From the NCBI GenBank assembly GCA_049840835.1, contig JASGJG010000009.1, forward strand, positions 62,001-126,000: 64,000 bases of DNA, written 5' to 3'. The translations under genes were made by a program, and so were the position numbers. Shown one piece after another: positions 24,948 through 34,762 of this stretch (positions within the stretch are counted from its first letter, which is position 1; every line of letters begins with the position of its first letter). Under the pieces are notes generated by a model. It had not been told where the DNA came from, made no database searches, and saw only the letters and a program-made list of their open reading frames with translations. The stretch comes from JANLTX01 sp049840835. Lineage in GTDB: Bacteria; Armatimonadota; Armatimonadia; Armatimonadales; Armatimonadaceae.

Positions 24948-26654
24948 TCAGTCGGTCTTTCCGAGGAAAGAGTGGATCTTCCAGCCATCGGACTCGCGCT
25001 TCAAGGTAATCGTGTTCGTCCAGGCCTTTCGCCCCTCCGGTTCCGTACTCAGCCAGGTTGTAGGAACAAACGCCCAATCATCACGAATGTCTGTATCACC
25101 TGTGCTATGAATCGCCATGTCATGCGTGGTGTTGAAGTGGTCAGAAATCCAGGTCGATCGGGGCATTTTCGATTTGAAGCCCCTGCTGTAATAGAGATCG
25201 TAGGCGCTCCTATCTCTCCGGTTAATGGCATTGAAGTAATTCTGAATGACCTGGATAGGTTCGTCGTAATGGGTAGTGTGCTGTGGAACTGGGGGCTCCG
25301 GGGAAAGCCGTCGGATGATTCCTTCCGATGCCTTTTCGACTTTCCAGGTATCGATTTTCCACTGTCCCTCCTCGAGCACCAGGTCCACAGGACCTTCCCA
25401 GGAAACGATGCCTTCCGTTTCCCGAGATTGGAAATGAATGGGCACGGTCGCTGTCTCACCTTCGATATGGGCAGGCTCTGACTGAAAGCCACCGTAATCG
25501 CTGGACATACGCTGGCGGAAAAAGTCGAGAGAGTTCTTGTTGCGATAGCCGACGGAGCGCAGGTCGTAGGCCTCCCTGGCGTTTCCCTTGTTCAATGCGG
25601 TGACATAGTTGCGTACCACTTCGTTCGGACTCAACCCGGCAGGTGGTGGCGTGGAATCCGGAGCGGGAGTAATAGGGGGTGGTGAAGTATCTATAGCTGC
25701 TGTGTCGGTTTTCGGAGCGAGGACACTGCGAGCGACCAGGCCGCCTCCCAGAAGCAGCGTGAGAACGCCCAGAGCGACAGCAACAGGAAACCCCGACGAA
25801 CGGACGGGTTGAACCGAGGGCGGAGGTAAAGGGATAGAATCCCAGTCTTTAAGAAAGCTGGCGCAATCCGGGAAGCGCTCCCCTGGCGTTTTTGCGAGCG
25901 CTCGGAGGAGTGCACTCGCAACACCGGCAGAAACCCCATACACCCTGGGATCTTGCGGGGGGGTATGGACATGAGCGACCATGAGCTGGGTCAGCGCGCC
26001 TTCGTTGGACACGGTGAACGGGCTAAGGCCAGTTAGAAGCTCATAGGCGACGATGGCGAGGCTATACTGGTCGCTCTGAGGGCAGATGGGCTTGCCGCTT
26101 CCTGCCTGCTCAGGAGACATGTACGCAGGCGTGCCTACGATCTGACCGGCCAGGGTCATGTTCCCCTGGCTACCCGATGCCGCGCGGGCGATTCCAAAAT
26201 CAAGAACCCGCACACGGCCTGTGGTATCGATGTGGATATTTGCTGGTTTGATATCCCGATGCACCACACCCTGGGAGTGGGCATAGTCCAGAGCCGAAGC
26301 AACCGGTGCCAATAGCTCGCGGACCACGCGCACGTCCATGGGGGCGTATCTGGCTCCATAGCTGGCCAGGTCTTCTCCCTCCAGGTACTCCATGGTGAAG
26401 TAGGGAATAGTGTCACCAGGTCCGCTGGTGGTGTAAACCACAGCGATATTGGTATGGCGAAGACCAGCCGTCCGCCGTGCTTCGTCCAGAAATCGCGCCA
26501 CGAAGTCTCGGTCGTTCCGAAAGCCCGCTTTGATGACTTTCATGGCCTCGATACGCTGGAGGTCTCGGTGATAGACCTGCCAGACTTCCGCCATACCGCC
26601 CTCGCCGACCTTAGCCCGGATTTCGTAGGGTCCGATCTGCTCTCCCACTCTCAT
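24948..26654 (-). CDS. Transmembrane Ser/Thr kinase 1 with duplicated NTF2-like outer domain
   Basis: 568 aa. Hanks kinase about 10-275: glycine loop GEGGMAEVW, Lys39, HRDIKPAN (Asp134), DFG (Asp152), PAYMSPEQ. A TM helix (about 290-312) and a Thr/Pro linker are followed by two related outer domains, SPNEVVRNYVTALNKGNAREAY and IQVIQNYFNAINRRDRSAYD, which look like tandem NTF2/SnoaL-type pockets. In PASTA-type kinases this position senses wall fragments; here the pockets suggest a small ligand. The ATG overlaps the stop of kinase 2 by 4 bp. Confidence 0.9.
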   Translation of the reverse strand: MRVGEQIGPYEIRAKVGEGGMAEVWQVYHRDLQRIEAMKVIKAGFRNDRDFVARFLDEARRTAGLRHTNIAVVYTTSGPGDTIPYFTMEYLEGEDLASYGARYAPMDVRVVRELLAPVASALDYAHSQGVVHRDIKPANIHIDTTGRVRVLDFGIARAASGSQGNMTLAGQIVGTPAYMSPEQAGSGKPICPQSDQYSLAIVAYELLTGLSPFTVSNEGALTQLMVAHVHTPPQDPRVYGVSAGVASALLRALAKTPGERFPDCASFLKDWDSIPLPPPSVQPVRSSGFPVAVALGVLTLLLGGGLVARSVLAPKTDTAAIDTSPPPITPAPDSTPPPAGLSPNEVVRNYVTALNKGNAREAYDLRSVGYRNKNSLDFFRQRMSSDYGGFQSEPAHIEGETATVPIHFQSRETEGIVSWEGPVDLVLEEGQWKIDTWKVEKASEGIIRRLSPEPPVPQHTTHYDEPIQVIQNYFNAINRRDRSAYDLYYSRGFKSKMPRSTWISDHFNTTHDMAIHSTGDTDIRDDWAFVPTTWLSTEPEGRKAWTNTITLKRESDGWKIHSFLGKTD

Positions 26655-28327
26655 CTATCGTTAGTAAGCCTCTCTTCATACCCGGAACCTGAGGTATGTA
26701 TGTCGGTGCCGCCGTTGCCAGATGGCTGCCAGTCTCCACCAGACCCTGGATCTGGTAGGGGAGCCGGGGTGGGGCGTGGTCGGCGCTCGATGTCGTATCT
26801 CACCTTGAAGTTTTCTTTCATGGTGTCGAAAACAGGTTTCCAACGGACCAGCTCTTCCTCGGTGGGCGCGGAGCAGATAATATTCGCTCCTACAAATTCG
26901 GATAGAAAGCTGTATTTGTCGGCACTCAACTGCGGAGCTGGCTTGTCGCTCAGGGAAATTCCGGTGTTCTCGCAATATCTCTTGTTTTTGATGTATTTCC
27001 AGGAAAAACAGGGCTTGCCATCCAGCGTGCCTGCCTCTGCCGGCTCGGAGATTGTTTCACTGCCATGCTCTTGCAGATATTTCTGGGAGTTCCTCATGTT
27101 CGCCAGAGCGTTTCTGGCGTTGTCATCCGAGGTGAACTGCACCTGAACCACGATTTTTCCATCCGGGCTGGTCAACGTCTCACTCGTTTCCTGGCCGTTT
27201 GATTGGAAATTTCCATCGTCCCACCCCTCGGGGCGTTTCAGAAGATACGGGGGGCGGCTCGATGTATACCTCTCGTACGTGACCTCGGGGAGTGGCTGTG
27301 GGGTAGGCGTAGGTTCGGGAGTTGGCAATCCACTGGAAGAGCTCTGGGGCGGGGTAGGCTCTGGCGGCAGGGATGTAGAGCGCGCAATACCGTAGCCGAC
27401 CAGGGTGATGCCTGCCATAGTGGCGACTGCGGCGATGATCCAGGCTGCCTTAAGAGGCTTTGGCGGCGCTGCCGGGGGAGCGGGAGTAACAGTAGCAGAA
27501 GCTGTGAGCGCGCCTATGAACTCCGCGCAGGAGCCGAACCGCTCCGCAGGGTCTTTGGCAAGCCCGCGCAGGAGGGCTGCTTCGACAGACGGTGGCAGAT
27601 TGGGATTGAGCGTACGGGGGCTCGGCGGCGGCTCTTTGGCATGCCGCAGCAGGATCGTCATTACCGAATCGCTCTCGGCGTGCCGAAAGGGATTTACACC
27701 GGTAAGCAGCTCGTAGGCGACTACGGCCAGGCTGTACTGATCGCTCGCGGCAGTGGTGGCACGGCCATCGGCTTGCTCGGGAGACATGTAGTCGGGAGTG
27801 CCGATGACCATGCCTGCCTGGGTCTTCCCGCGCGCAGTGGTCGCCGCACGAGCGATTCCGAAGTCGGAGACTCGAACATCTCCCTCGTTGGTCAGCAGGA
27901 TATTTCCCGGCTTGATGTCTCTATGGATCACGTTCTGGGAGTGGGCGAAATCCAATGCGGAGGCGGCCTGGGAAAGCAAGCGGAGCGCTTCGGGCAGCGG
28001 TACCTGGCCCAGATTCCGCATCAGCCCGGCCAGATCTCCGCCTTCTACCAATTCCATGGTGAAGAAGCTAGGGCGATCTAAGGCACCGCTGACCGAGTAG
28101 ATACCGATGATGTGCGGATGACGGAGCCCCGCCGCGATTCGGGCATCATCGAGGAAGCGTTCTACCAGATCGATGTCGCCCTGCGCGCTCGCCAGCAAAA
28201 CCTTGAGTGCCTCCCATCGTCCCAGGCGGGCGTTCCAGACTCGCCATACTTCCGCCATACCACCCTGACCAATAGGGCTGTCCGCACGAAGTCCGCCAGG
28301 AAGTTCATCGCCCCGGGAGAGAGTCAA
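26651..28327 (-). CDS. Transmembrane Ser/Thr kinase 2 with PsbP/DcrB-like outer domain
   Basis: 558 aa. Kinase domain about 1-275: GQGGMAEVW, Lys42, HRDIKPGN (Asp137), DFG (Asp155), TPDYMSPEQ. TM helix about 294-316, then a Pro-rich linker and an outer domain (YLLKRPEGWDDG ... IVVQVQFTSDD ... FKVRYDIERR) of the PsbP/DcrB/PknH-sensor style, ending in a Gly/Ser-rich tail. The kinase half is close to kinase 3, nearly identical around VWRVWNARLGRWEALK. Overlaps both neighbours by 4 bp. Confidence 0.9.
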   Translation of the reverse strand: MTLSRGDELPGGLRADSPIGQGGMAEVWRVWNARLGRWEALKVLLASAQGDIDLVERFLDDARIAAGLRHPHIIGIYSVSGALDRPSFFTMELVEGGDLAGLMRNLGQVPLPEALRLLSQAASALDFAHSQNVIHRDIKPGNILLTNEGDVRVSDFGIARAATTARGKTQAGMVIGTPDYMSPEQADGRATTAASDQYSLAVVAYELLTGVNPFRHAESDSVMTILLRHAKEPPPSPRTLNPNLPPSVEAALLRGLAKDPAERFGSCAEFIGALTASATVTPAPPAAPPKPLKAAWIIAAVATMAGITLVGYGIARSTSLPPEPTPPQSSSSGLPTPEPTPTPQPLPEVTYERYTSSRPPYLLKRPEGWDDGNFQSNGQETSETLTSPDGKIVVQVQFTSDDNARNALANMRNSQKYLQEHGSETISEPAEAGTLDGKPCFSWKYIKNKRYCENTGISLSDKPAPQLSADKYSFLSEFVGANIICSAPTEEELVRWKPVFDTMKENFKVRYDIERRPRPTPAPLPDPGSGGDWQPSGNGGTDIHTSGSGYEERLTNDR

Positions 28328-29343
28328 GGCCGTTCTCCTCGGGCCATCGCCAGCCGTTGCTCCCAGCGCCGTCGGGTCCAGCTCTCCGCCGCCTGTGCGT
28401 CTATTTCCCGTGAGAGCTGCTGGTTGGCCGATACGGCGAGGGACGTAACGGCGACCTCGATGGCATTCGTGACACGGGTTTCTATAGAGACGCCGCTGTC
28501 ATCGTTGATGCGAATCTGCCTGGTTGTCGAGTCTACCAGGTGGATGGGGTCATAGGGACCCATTCCCTCTACAGAGATAGTCGCGGTAATACGAATCCAG
28601 GGCACCGTACGTTTTCTCTTTTTCCCCTCAGAATCTTTGTACTCTTCCTCATCGGCTCCGCGCGCTCCCCCGACACGGGCAACGATAGAGCCGCTTCCGC
28701 CCGGAGTCACCGTAGTGGTGGGGAAATCGAGCCGCTCTTTCAGGCGCGAGAGATCTTCCGAATGGACCTCTCTCTGGTCCGGCGCTGGCTCCAGCGTGAT
28801 TCTGCCTACCTGGACGACAGCGAATCGTGGCGGCGCGGGCGATTCTTCCATAGTGGTAGTCGGCAGCCGTAGTAATCGCTTCGTCCACTCTGGGGGAGCG
28901 AGAATCGCTTCCTCCACATCGCCTCCCCGGCAGAAGAGCAAGATGCCCGAATCAGGCCAGTGAAGCAGCAGGCTGTCTTCGCGGCGCTGCGGTTCATAAA
29001 GGGTAACCGCGCCAGGCCCGATCTCTTCTTTGGCCCCTTCCACCGTCAGGAGCTCATCGGATAGGTCCATCCAGATGGCCTCGATCTTTGCATCCTTACC
29101 CACTCCTTCTAAAAGAGAGAGCGTGGGTCCATCGGGACGGGGGGAGAGAAGCTCTATAGAGCGCTGCTGGCGAAGACGCTTGGTGTTGTAGCGCCAGCGC
29201 TTCTTAACATCACCAAGTGTAATCGTTCCCAGCGTAATGTCGCCGAACCGTACGCCATCGAACGTCGCCAAGGGGCGCAGTCGGAAGTAAGCCGAATCGG
29301 GAGCGTATAGGGCTGCAGGAATCAGGGCAGGAAGGAGGATCAT
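28324..29343 (-). CDS. Secreted protein of the kinase operon, unknown
   Basis: 339 aa with a short hydrophobic start (LLPALIPAALYA). Two regions: a beta-rich N-terminal half (VRFGDITLGTITLGDVKKRW) that may be a SmpA/BamE-like or KWG-like wrap, and a C-terminal half with FAVVQVGRITLEPAP and TISVEGMGPYDPIHLVDSTT resembling CsgG/curli-type envelope proteins (lipoprotein-like beta strands plus a helical tail). No firm family. Coupled by 4-bp overlaps to the genes on each side. Confidence 0.6.
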   Translation of the reverse strand: MILLPALIPAALYAPDSAYFRLRPLATFDGVRFGDITLGTITLGDVKKRWRYNTKRLRQQRSIELLSPRPDGPTLSLLEGVGKDAKIEAIWMDLSDELLTVEGAKEEIGPGAVTLYEPQRREDSLLLHWPDSGILLFCRGGDVEEAILAPPEWTKRLLRLPTTTMEESPAPPRFAVVQVGRITLEPAPDQREVHSEDLSRLKERLDFPTTTVTPGGSGSIVARVGGARGADEEEYKDSEGKKRKRTVPWIRITATISVEGMGPYDPIHLVDSTTRQIRINDDSGVSIETRVTNAIEVAVTSLAVSANQQLSREIDAQAAESWTRRRWEQRLAMARGERP

Positions 29344-30117
29344 GGGGCAGTCTCCGATTCCGAGGAGGAATCCATTCGTATCAGGCGGGTAGAGACCCGC
29401 GCCGCCAGCAATCCGCAGGAGGGTTCGGGTAGGCGTGTGGCTTCTTTCGGTGCGGGCTTATCCTCAAAACTCTCCCGAACCCTCACGGACCCGGCGATGA
29501 ATGCGCCGCAGCTCACACTCCGCGGAGTCTTCAGAGACACTCACGACGCGTGCCACCAGCACATCCGCATCCAGATTGCGCTGCACGCTGCCAATGGGCG
29601 TCCCTTCAAGAGTCAGTTCCAGGTCACAGGGGCGACCTGGTGTAGAGGCAAAGAGCCCCTGCTTTTCTCCGCGCGCAATAGTGAGCCGACCCGCCGTGCG
29701 ATCTACAGAGAGCACAGCAGCGCGCGTATCGGCAACACGTTCAATGCGCTGCATGATCCTATCCAGCACCGTGCGCGCGGTGAGAGTAGGGCTGTTTCCT
29801 TTCGCCCGCCGCATGGTCTTGCGCGCGTTTTCATAAGCGATAGCTCCACCTAAGATGCCTACTGCATCGCCCCTTGATATTCCTATGGCAGCTATAACTG
29901 CCTCGGTACTGACATCGGCGGAACTCTGTGTTTCGATGTGCTCTTTATTGAGAAGCAGCTTCCCCGTGGATAGCTGCTCCACGGTAAGTTCCGCTACCAG
30001 GCGGCAGCGATAGTAGTAGGTGACGCCGGGAAGTAGGTCACGCTCGGTGATGCTTAGCTCCTGAATCTTGCCGCGCAGCACCAGGTCGGCATCCTCGCGC
30101 GTTTCCACCAGGCGCAC
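29340..30117 (-). pseudogene. CsgG/FlgT-like envelope protein segment, frameshifted
   Basis: The frame 30117-29464 encodes VRLVETREDADLVLRGKIQEL, GDAVGILGGAIAYENARK and RLTIARGEKQGLFASTPG, a layout seen in CsgG/FlgT-type proteins (compact domain, then a GLKxGD barrel). It ends early at 29464; one T fewer in a T4 run (29466-29469) joins it to a frame that runs to 29340 and overlaps the next ATG as ATGA. Upstream the same frame is open as PLKDARTLADCLARSAG, joining the 30162-31292 frame. Probably the C-terminal third of one 790-aa protein. Confidence 0.55.
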
Positions 30118-30161
30118 GCCAGCGGAGCGTGCCAGGCAGTCGGCAAGGGTCCTGGCATCTT

Positions 30162-31292
30162 TCAGGGGCAGCGCGGGTCGCCCTCGAACGATTCAACGAA
30201 GAGTTTGGCGGGCTCCCTGGGCACGAAGGCTCCACAGCCACGCTCCAGCAGATATTTGGGGCGGCGAAGCTCCAGATAGGAAATACGGTCGTTCTGGATA
30301 CCTACTGCAAGGCCACCGTCTAGCCAGCGTTTCTCAGAAGGGGTCTCTTCCTGGGGCGGGCCAAACGCTTCGATCACCTTCTCCAGAGGCATGCCCGCCG
30401 TGATGCCACCAATCGAGCCCGCTTCCGGTTTTTCCAGCCGAACCCGCTCGATAAGAGGCGTGCTCTCGAACACCTCACGTGTCTGTACCGAGAAACCCGC
30501 TCCGGTCCAGCGCCACCACTGGCCTCCCTCCACAGGCTTGTCTACCGAACCGATCAGATCCTTTGGTTTCTTACGTGCCGAGATATCTCCGAACGCCTCC
30601 TGGGTGTAGGCTATGGGGTCCAGAACATCGAGATCGGTAGGAGTCTTTACCGAGTTAAGCCGACAGAGCTGGAGAGAAGGAAGTGTGATCTCCGCCGGTT
30701 CATAGGGATCGGTAGGATAGCTTCGCAGCGTTGCCTCTGCCTCACCGCCGGGGAGCGCCTGAGCTGCCCGAAACGGAAGCGGTCCCTCGCCGAGTGCATC
30801 CAGAGGGATTTTGACCATGGTAGAGCCGCTCTCCGGAATGGTGATCCCCTCGCTGGGCAGGGGCGCTCCCGAAAGGGTGACGCCGGGGGTGCCACGGATC
30901 GTAAGGGGAAGAATCGTGCGCTCGACCACGACCTGTTTCGTTTCTCCCTCGAAGATGTGCGTGGAAGGAGCCGCGGTAGGGGCCAAAGAGGCGAGCTGCG
31001 TGGGCAGCGAGGCGACACGCTTGCCCATCGGCTCTTCCAGGGCCAGCTCACCTACCTCGGGATTTTGAATCCGCCACTCACTGGTCGTCTCTTCATCGGC
31101 TACGGCAAGAGAAAGAGCGAAGGGCACCGGTCCCAGTCGGGTCAATCGTACAATGCCATCTGCCCCGGACCGAACAGCAGGAAGTGGTTTCCGCGTGCCA
31201 TCGGGCAGCTCGATCGAAGCGACTACCGGTAGATCGGCAACTGGCTTACCCTTGGGATCGACCAGTGCAAACGAGAGGTTCTGAAGGGCCAC
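30162..31292 (-). CDS. Middle part of a large secreted envelope protein
   Basis: 376 aa, GTG start without a ribosome site or signal peptide. It opens with a carboxypeptidase-regulatory-like beta domain (LSFALVDPKGKPVADLPVV), then beta-rich linkers, a KWG/SmpA-like segment (GGITAGMPLEKVIEAFGPP) and PAKLFVESFEGDPR, the first strand of a CsgG-like domain. The missing signal peptide is supplied by the overlapping 31246-31704 frame, and the CsgG core by the next frame. The pieces look like one gene split by single-base shifts at about 31290-31300 and 30165-30178. Confidence 0.55.
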   Translation of the reverse strand: MALQNLSFALVDPKGKPVADLPVVASIELPDGTRKPLPAVRSGADGIVRLTRLGPVPFALSLAVADEETTSEWRIQNPEVGELALEEPMGKRVASLPTQLASLAPTAAPSTHIFEGETKQVVVERTILPLTIRGTPGVTLSGAPLPSEGITIPESGSTMVKIPLDALGEGPLPFRAAQALPGGEAEATLRSYPTDPYEPAEITLPSLQLCRLNSVKTPTDLDVLDPIAYTQEAFGDISARKKPKDLIGSVDKPVEGGQWWRWTGAGFSVQTREVFESTPLIERVRLEKPEAGSIGGITAGMPLEKVIEAFGPPQEETPSEKRWLDGGLAVGIQNDRISYLELRRPKYLLERGCGAFVPREPAKLFVESFEGDPRCP

Positions 31293-31704
31293 CGCAGGTC
31301 ACCACCGGCGGCGGCACGACGTTCACCGGCGGTTTCGGCGTTGGTGATTTTGGGGGTGGTGTTTTCCCCGGTTGTTTAGTGCCACTCTTCGGCGGGGTTG
31401 GTGGCTTCGGCGTGGGGGTTGTTCCCCTGGCAACTCTGACAATCTGGGTGTGCTTATTCCGCACCCTTGCTATTTGCACCGCACGCGTACGAGTGCGGCG
31501 CTCTTGTCTGCTGCGTGAAGCGAGCTGGGCACGTCCTATGGAGCGGGTCCGACGTGGCTGACTGAGTGCGAGATAGACCTGCGCGGGAGTCATAGACATA
31601 CCCGCCATTCGGCTGAATCGCCGCGATTCCGCTGCGAGTGCAGTCAGAGTCAATGCCAGAAGGAAGAGACCGAAGAGGCCAAAAAAGGGGCGTTTACGGA
31701 TCAT
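31246..31704 (-). CDS. N-terminal signal and proline-rich stalk of the envelope protein
   Basis: 152 aa as read. A signal peptide (FFGLFGLFLLALTLTALAA), an Arg-rich segment and a Pro/Thr/Lys stalk (TPTPKPPTPPKSG) lead to VNVVPPPVVT at about 31300; beyond that the reading looks random. The next frame begins here, so this is probably the N-terminus of the 31704-29340 protein. Its ATG overlaps the kinase 3 stop (ATGA). Confidence 0.55.
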   Translation of the reverse strand: MIRKRPFFGLFGLFLLALTLTALAAESRRFSRMAGMSMTPAQVYLALSQPRRTRSIGRAQLASRSRQERRTRTRAVQIARVRNKHTQIVRVARGTTPTPKPPTPPKSGTKQPGKTPPPKSPTPKPPVNVVPPPVVTCGGPSEPLVCTGRSQG

Positions 31705-33050
31705 CGCGTTTCCTTATTAAGTTTGTCTATGTCATGCTGAAGGGCGAGTAGGTTGGGATTTCCCGGAAAAAGTAGCAAGGCTCTCTGAAGCTTCTCACGA
31801 GCGCCTTTGGGATTGGAATGATGTAAAAGTTCTATCTCTAACGCTTTGGCATCTGGATTCTTAGGGTCTGAAGCCACGATCTTTTGGGATCTGACCAGCA
31901 AGTCTCTGATTTTCAAGGTCTGTTTCGAGAGGACTGCGTTCCACTGCCGCTGATCCATGAGGCCCTTGGTAACGGATTCTTCCGCTTCCATTTTTGTGTT
32001 GTAGAGGGTCTGAAGTTCGGTTTCGATCTGCTTCAAACTTGCCGCCGTATCCGGTTTTGGAGCTTTCGCGCCAACCGAGAGCGGAGGAGGTGTGGGGGAG
32101 GCCTGCGCGCGCCAGGGCTGCTTGAAACCAAGCCAGCCCGCTAGTACCGACGAGCCCAGCTGCCGCGATGCCGACGACCCCCCGCCGAAGGGTGCTCGGC
32201 TTCAGACCGGTCTGCCTCTGTCCTCGTAGCGCCTCAACAAGCTCATGGCAGCTGGAGAAACGGTCCGCCGGGTCTTTAGAGAGACCGCGTAGCAGAGCGC
32301 TCTCCATATGACGCGGCAGAGTGGGGCCGCAGCTTACGCGGCGATGGTGGCGTGGCCCGCAGGTGGGCCAGACCCAGAGATAGGGTCGTGGCATCGGCAC
32401 TGCGAAACGGGGTGGTGCCGGTGAAGAGCTCGTAGGCAAGCACGGTCAGGCTGTACTGGTCGCTTGCCGGGCCGATAGCCTTGCCGCTTCCCGCCTGTTC
32501 GGGAGAGAGATATTCCGGAGTTCCGAGCATGGTTTCGGCGTGGGTGAGCTGCTGGCGGCTTTCATCCAGCGCCCGCGCGATGCCGAAGTCGGTCAGGCGC
32601 GCTTCTCCCTCGGAGTCGATCAGGATATTGGCTGGTTTGATATCCCGGTGCGCCACACCCTGAGAGTGCGCGTAGTCCAGAGCGCTCCCTACCTGAGCCA
32701 ACCAGCGCAGCGATTCTTCATCGGAAACCGAGTGGGACTTCAGCACGGAGGCCAGGTCTCTGCCTTCGATCAACTTCATGGTGAAGTACGGCCAGGCGGG
32801 TGGCTCACTGATGGCGAAGATAGGGACGATATGCGAGTGTTCCAGCCGGGCCACAGTGCGCGCTTCCTGCAAGAAGCGGGGGCCGACGGCGGGGTCCGCG
32901 CTGCCGAGAGGTTGAAGCCATTTGAGTGCCTCCCAGCGCCCTAGCCGTGCGTTCCCAGACTCGCCATACTTCCGCCATGCCGCCTACCCCGAGCCGGCTA
33001 TCCACCCGGATTCCACCGGGAAGCTCGTCGCCCTGGGAAAGGGTACTCAA
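31701..33050 (-). pseudogene. Ser/Thr kinase 3, split by three single-base shifts
   Basis: Pieces in order: GGIRVDSRLGVGGMAEVWRVW (from 33050), then QEARTVARLEHSHIVPIF ... HRDIKPANILID ... TDFGIARAL ... TPEYLSPEQ, then LPRHMESALLRGLSKDPADRF with a TM helix, then SPTPPPLSVGAKAPKPD and a helical outer domain ending at 31701. The shifts lie at CCC 32954-32956 (kinase 2 has CC in the same sequence), GGGG 32323-32326 and GGGGG 32094-32098. All catalytic motifs survive in the joined protein of about 449 aa. Both ends keep 4-bp overlaps with neighbours, which favours sequence error over decay. Confidence 0.8.
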
Positions 33051-33707
33051 TGGGGCGCTCCCTTAGCAGCCTCTAGGGCGGCAAGCGCGTCTTCACGGCA
33101 GAGGGAGAGGTAGTTGCCCAGCTCTCGTGTCGACCCCTCACCGAGTCCCAGGGTCTTCCCCAGGGATTGCAGGCTCCCGGCGGCGCGCTTGAGTTGCTCA
33201 CTCCGCCTCTTATCGGCCTGAGTGGAGACCCACTGCGCGACGTGATCCAGCTTTTCGGACTGCGCATGAAGCCGATTCTGAAGGGGAGTGAGCACGTTCT
33301 GGGTTCGCTCTACCTCATTCAGAAACGCGGGAATATCTTCTACGCGTTGCGAGCGACGCAGGCGCTCGGTTGCTATAGCAAGCTCGCGCAGGGGGCGCAT
33401 CTCTTTCTCATCGAAGCTCTGCCAGTAGCGGGCGATCTCCAGAGCGCGGATCGCGCTTCGGGCCGACCCCTGCGTCGGCTCTTGCGGCCCCACCGATCAG
33501 GGGCAGGTTCGCAGCTCCCGCCAGCAGGGAGTTATTCGCCGTGCCTTCTAGAAACGGTAGGGTCGGTCCCACCACGGTCAGGCAACGCTCGGAGGCGGAG
33601 CGCAGCATTCCCGTAGTACGAACGAGCTTGTCTATCTTGCGCTCGGTCGTACTCGATACCGTGAGCCGTGAGAGCAGACGCTTCATTGCGTCGGAATAGC
33701 GTTTCAT
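33047..33707 (-). pseudogene. Helical operon protein, one frameshift
   Basis: The 33707 frame (MKRYSDAMKRLLSRLTVSS ... LAGAANLPLIGG) and the 33493 frame (GPQEPTQGSARSAIRALEIA ... ALAALEAAKGAPH) join at a four-base run (33488-33491) into about 219 aa. The C-terminal two-thirds are heptad-rich helix (FLNEVERTQNVLTPLQNRLH). Function unknown; cytoplasmic, possibly a scaffold or phospho-acceptor. Coupled to the FHA-TM2 gene and kinase 3 by ATGA overlaps. Confidence 0.6.
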
Positions 33708-34762
33708 CGCCCCAGCGCTCTCATGTTGCGAAGGGTCTCTATGGCGACATCCCGGTTGTAGTCACGCACCATTCCGGGAATCCGAAAGAGGTCGATGAAC
33801 CCCCAGAATCCGCTTCCGGCTGCGGTGCACCAGTAGAGCCACTGCCAGCCCCACTTACCCAGAAACGCGTAGTGCCAGCCCAGAAAGAACCAGGCAAGAT
33901 AGACCACTCCAGTAGAGCGACTCTTGCGCCGGAACTCTTCGATGAAGCGCTCCTGCGCCAGGGCATCCATCTGTGCCAGCTCATCACGCACCATTCCCGG
34001 CAGGGAAGCGGCGATGCCTGCGGGGACCATCAGGCCACCCTGCCGTGGCGCGGGTGTGGAAACCAGCCTGCCGGGCGGTGGGGCGCTCACTATCGGTTCG
34101 GCCTGAACCTGTGGCGCTCTCATGCCCTGTGGCACGTAGGCAGGCGGTGGAACATACTCCGGCACCAGTGTCTGAGGCTCCGGTGCCGGAGGTGTGGGTG
34201 TCACGGCAGCCACAGGTACCGGGGGCGGAACAGGAGCCGGGACCAGTACGGGTGTGAAAGCGGAAGGAGCCTTCGGTAGCGGATTCGCTCCTGTCAGATT
34301 GAGATCAATCTCCTGCATGGGCGCGGCGGGCGGCGGCGGAGCCGGGCTTTCCTGTAAAACCGTGCTTTCCGGGTTTGCTTCTGGGGGGCTTGCCAGAGTT
34401 GGTAGAGGAGCTGCGACTGTCGGTGATGGTATCGATGCTGCTATTGGGGGAGTCGATGTCAGCCCCGGTTGAAAAAGAATTAGAGTCGTTCTGCCGATCT
34501 GGATCTGCGTCTCTTGTTGATGGAGGCGGATTCGATCCCGGAGTCTCGTCTTGGAGAGGAAAGTGCCGTTGCGGCTCCCCAGATCCACCAGGTGCCACCC
34601 CCCCGTCTCCTCCCTCTCCAACACCGCGTGGCGACGAGATATCTCCGTGTCGCTCTCCGGGAGCAGGATGTCGCACTCCTCCGCGCGACCCAGGACGTAC
34701 CGGTTGCCTGTCAGTTCTAATTTCCGATTTTCCGGAAGGATGGTCAGTGTTGGGTTTTCCAT
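33704..34762 (-). CDS. FHA-domain protein with TM2 membrane module
   Basis: 352 aa. An N-terminal FHA domain (YVLGRAEECDILL, ISRRHAVLE, DLGSRNGTFL) binds phosphothreonine peptides. A Pro/Ala-rich linker of about 150 residues leads to a C-terminal TM2 domain, two helices joined by a short turn (VVYLAWFFLGWHYAFLG; WLYWCTAAGSGFWGFIDLF). It probably anchors phosphorylated partners of the three kinases at the membrane. The ATG follows the likely true stop of the PP2C gene by 12 bases. Confidence 0.88.
   Translation of the reverse strand: MENPTLTILPENRKLELTGNRYVLGRAEECDILLPESDTEISRRHAVLEREETGGWHLVDLGSRNGTFLSKTRLRDRIRLHQQETQIQIGRTTLILFQPGLTSTPPIAASIPSPTVAAPLPTLASPPEANPESTVLQESPAPPPPAAPMQEIDLNLTGANPLPKAPSAFTPVLVPAPVPPPVPVAAVTPTPPAPEPQTLVPEYVPPPAYVPQGMRAPQVQAEPIVSAPPPGRLVSTPAPRQGGLMVPAGIAASLPGMVRDELAQMDALAQERFIEEFRRKSRSTGVVYLAWFFLGWHYAFLGKWGWQWLYWCTAAGSGFWGFIDLFRIPGMVRDYNRDVAIETLRNMRALGR

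Noticed and set aside
27203..28081. Long plus-strand frame opposite kinase 2
   Set aside because: It mirrors codon bias of the kinase on the other strand; the product is low-complexity Arg/Gly and has no start signals.
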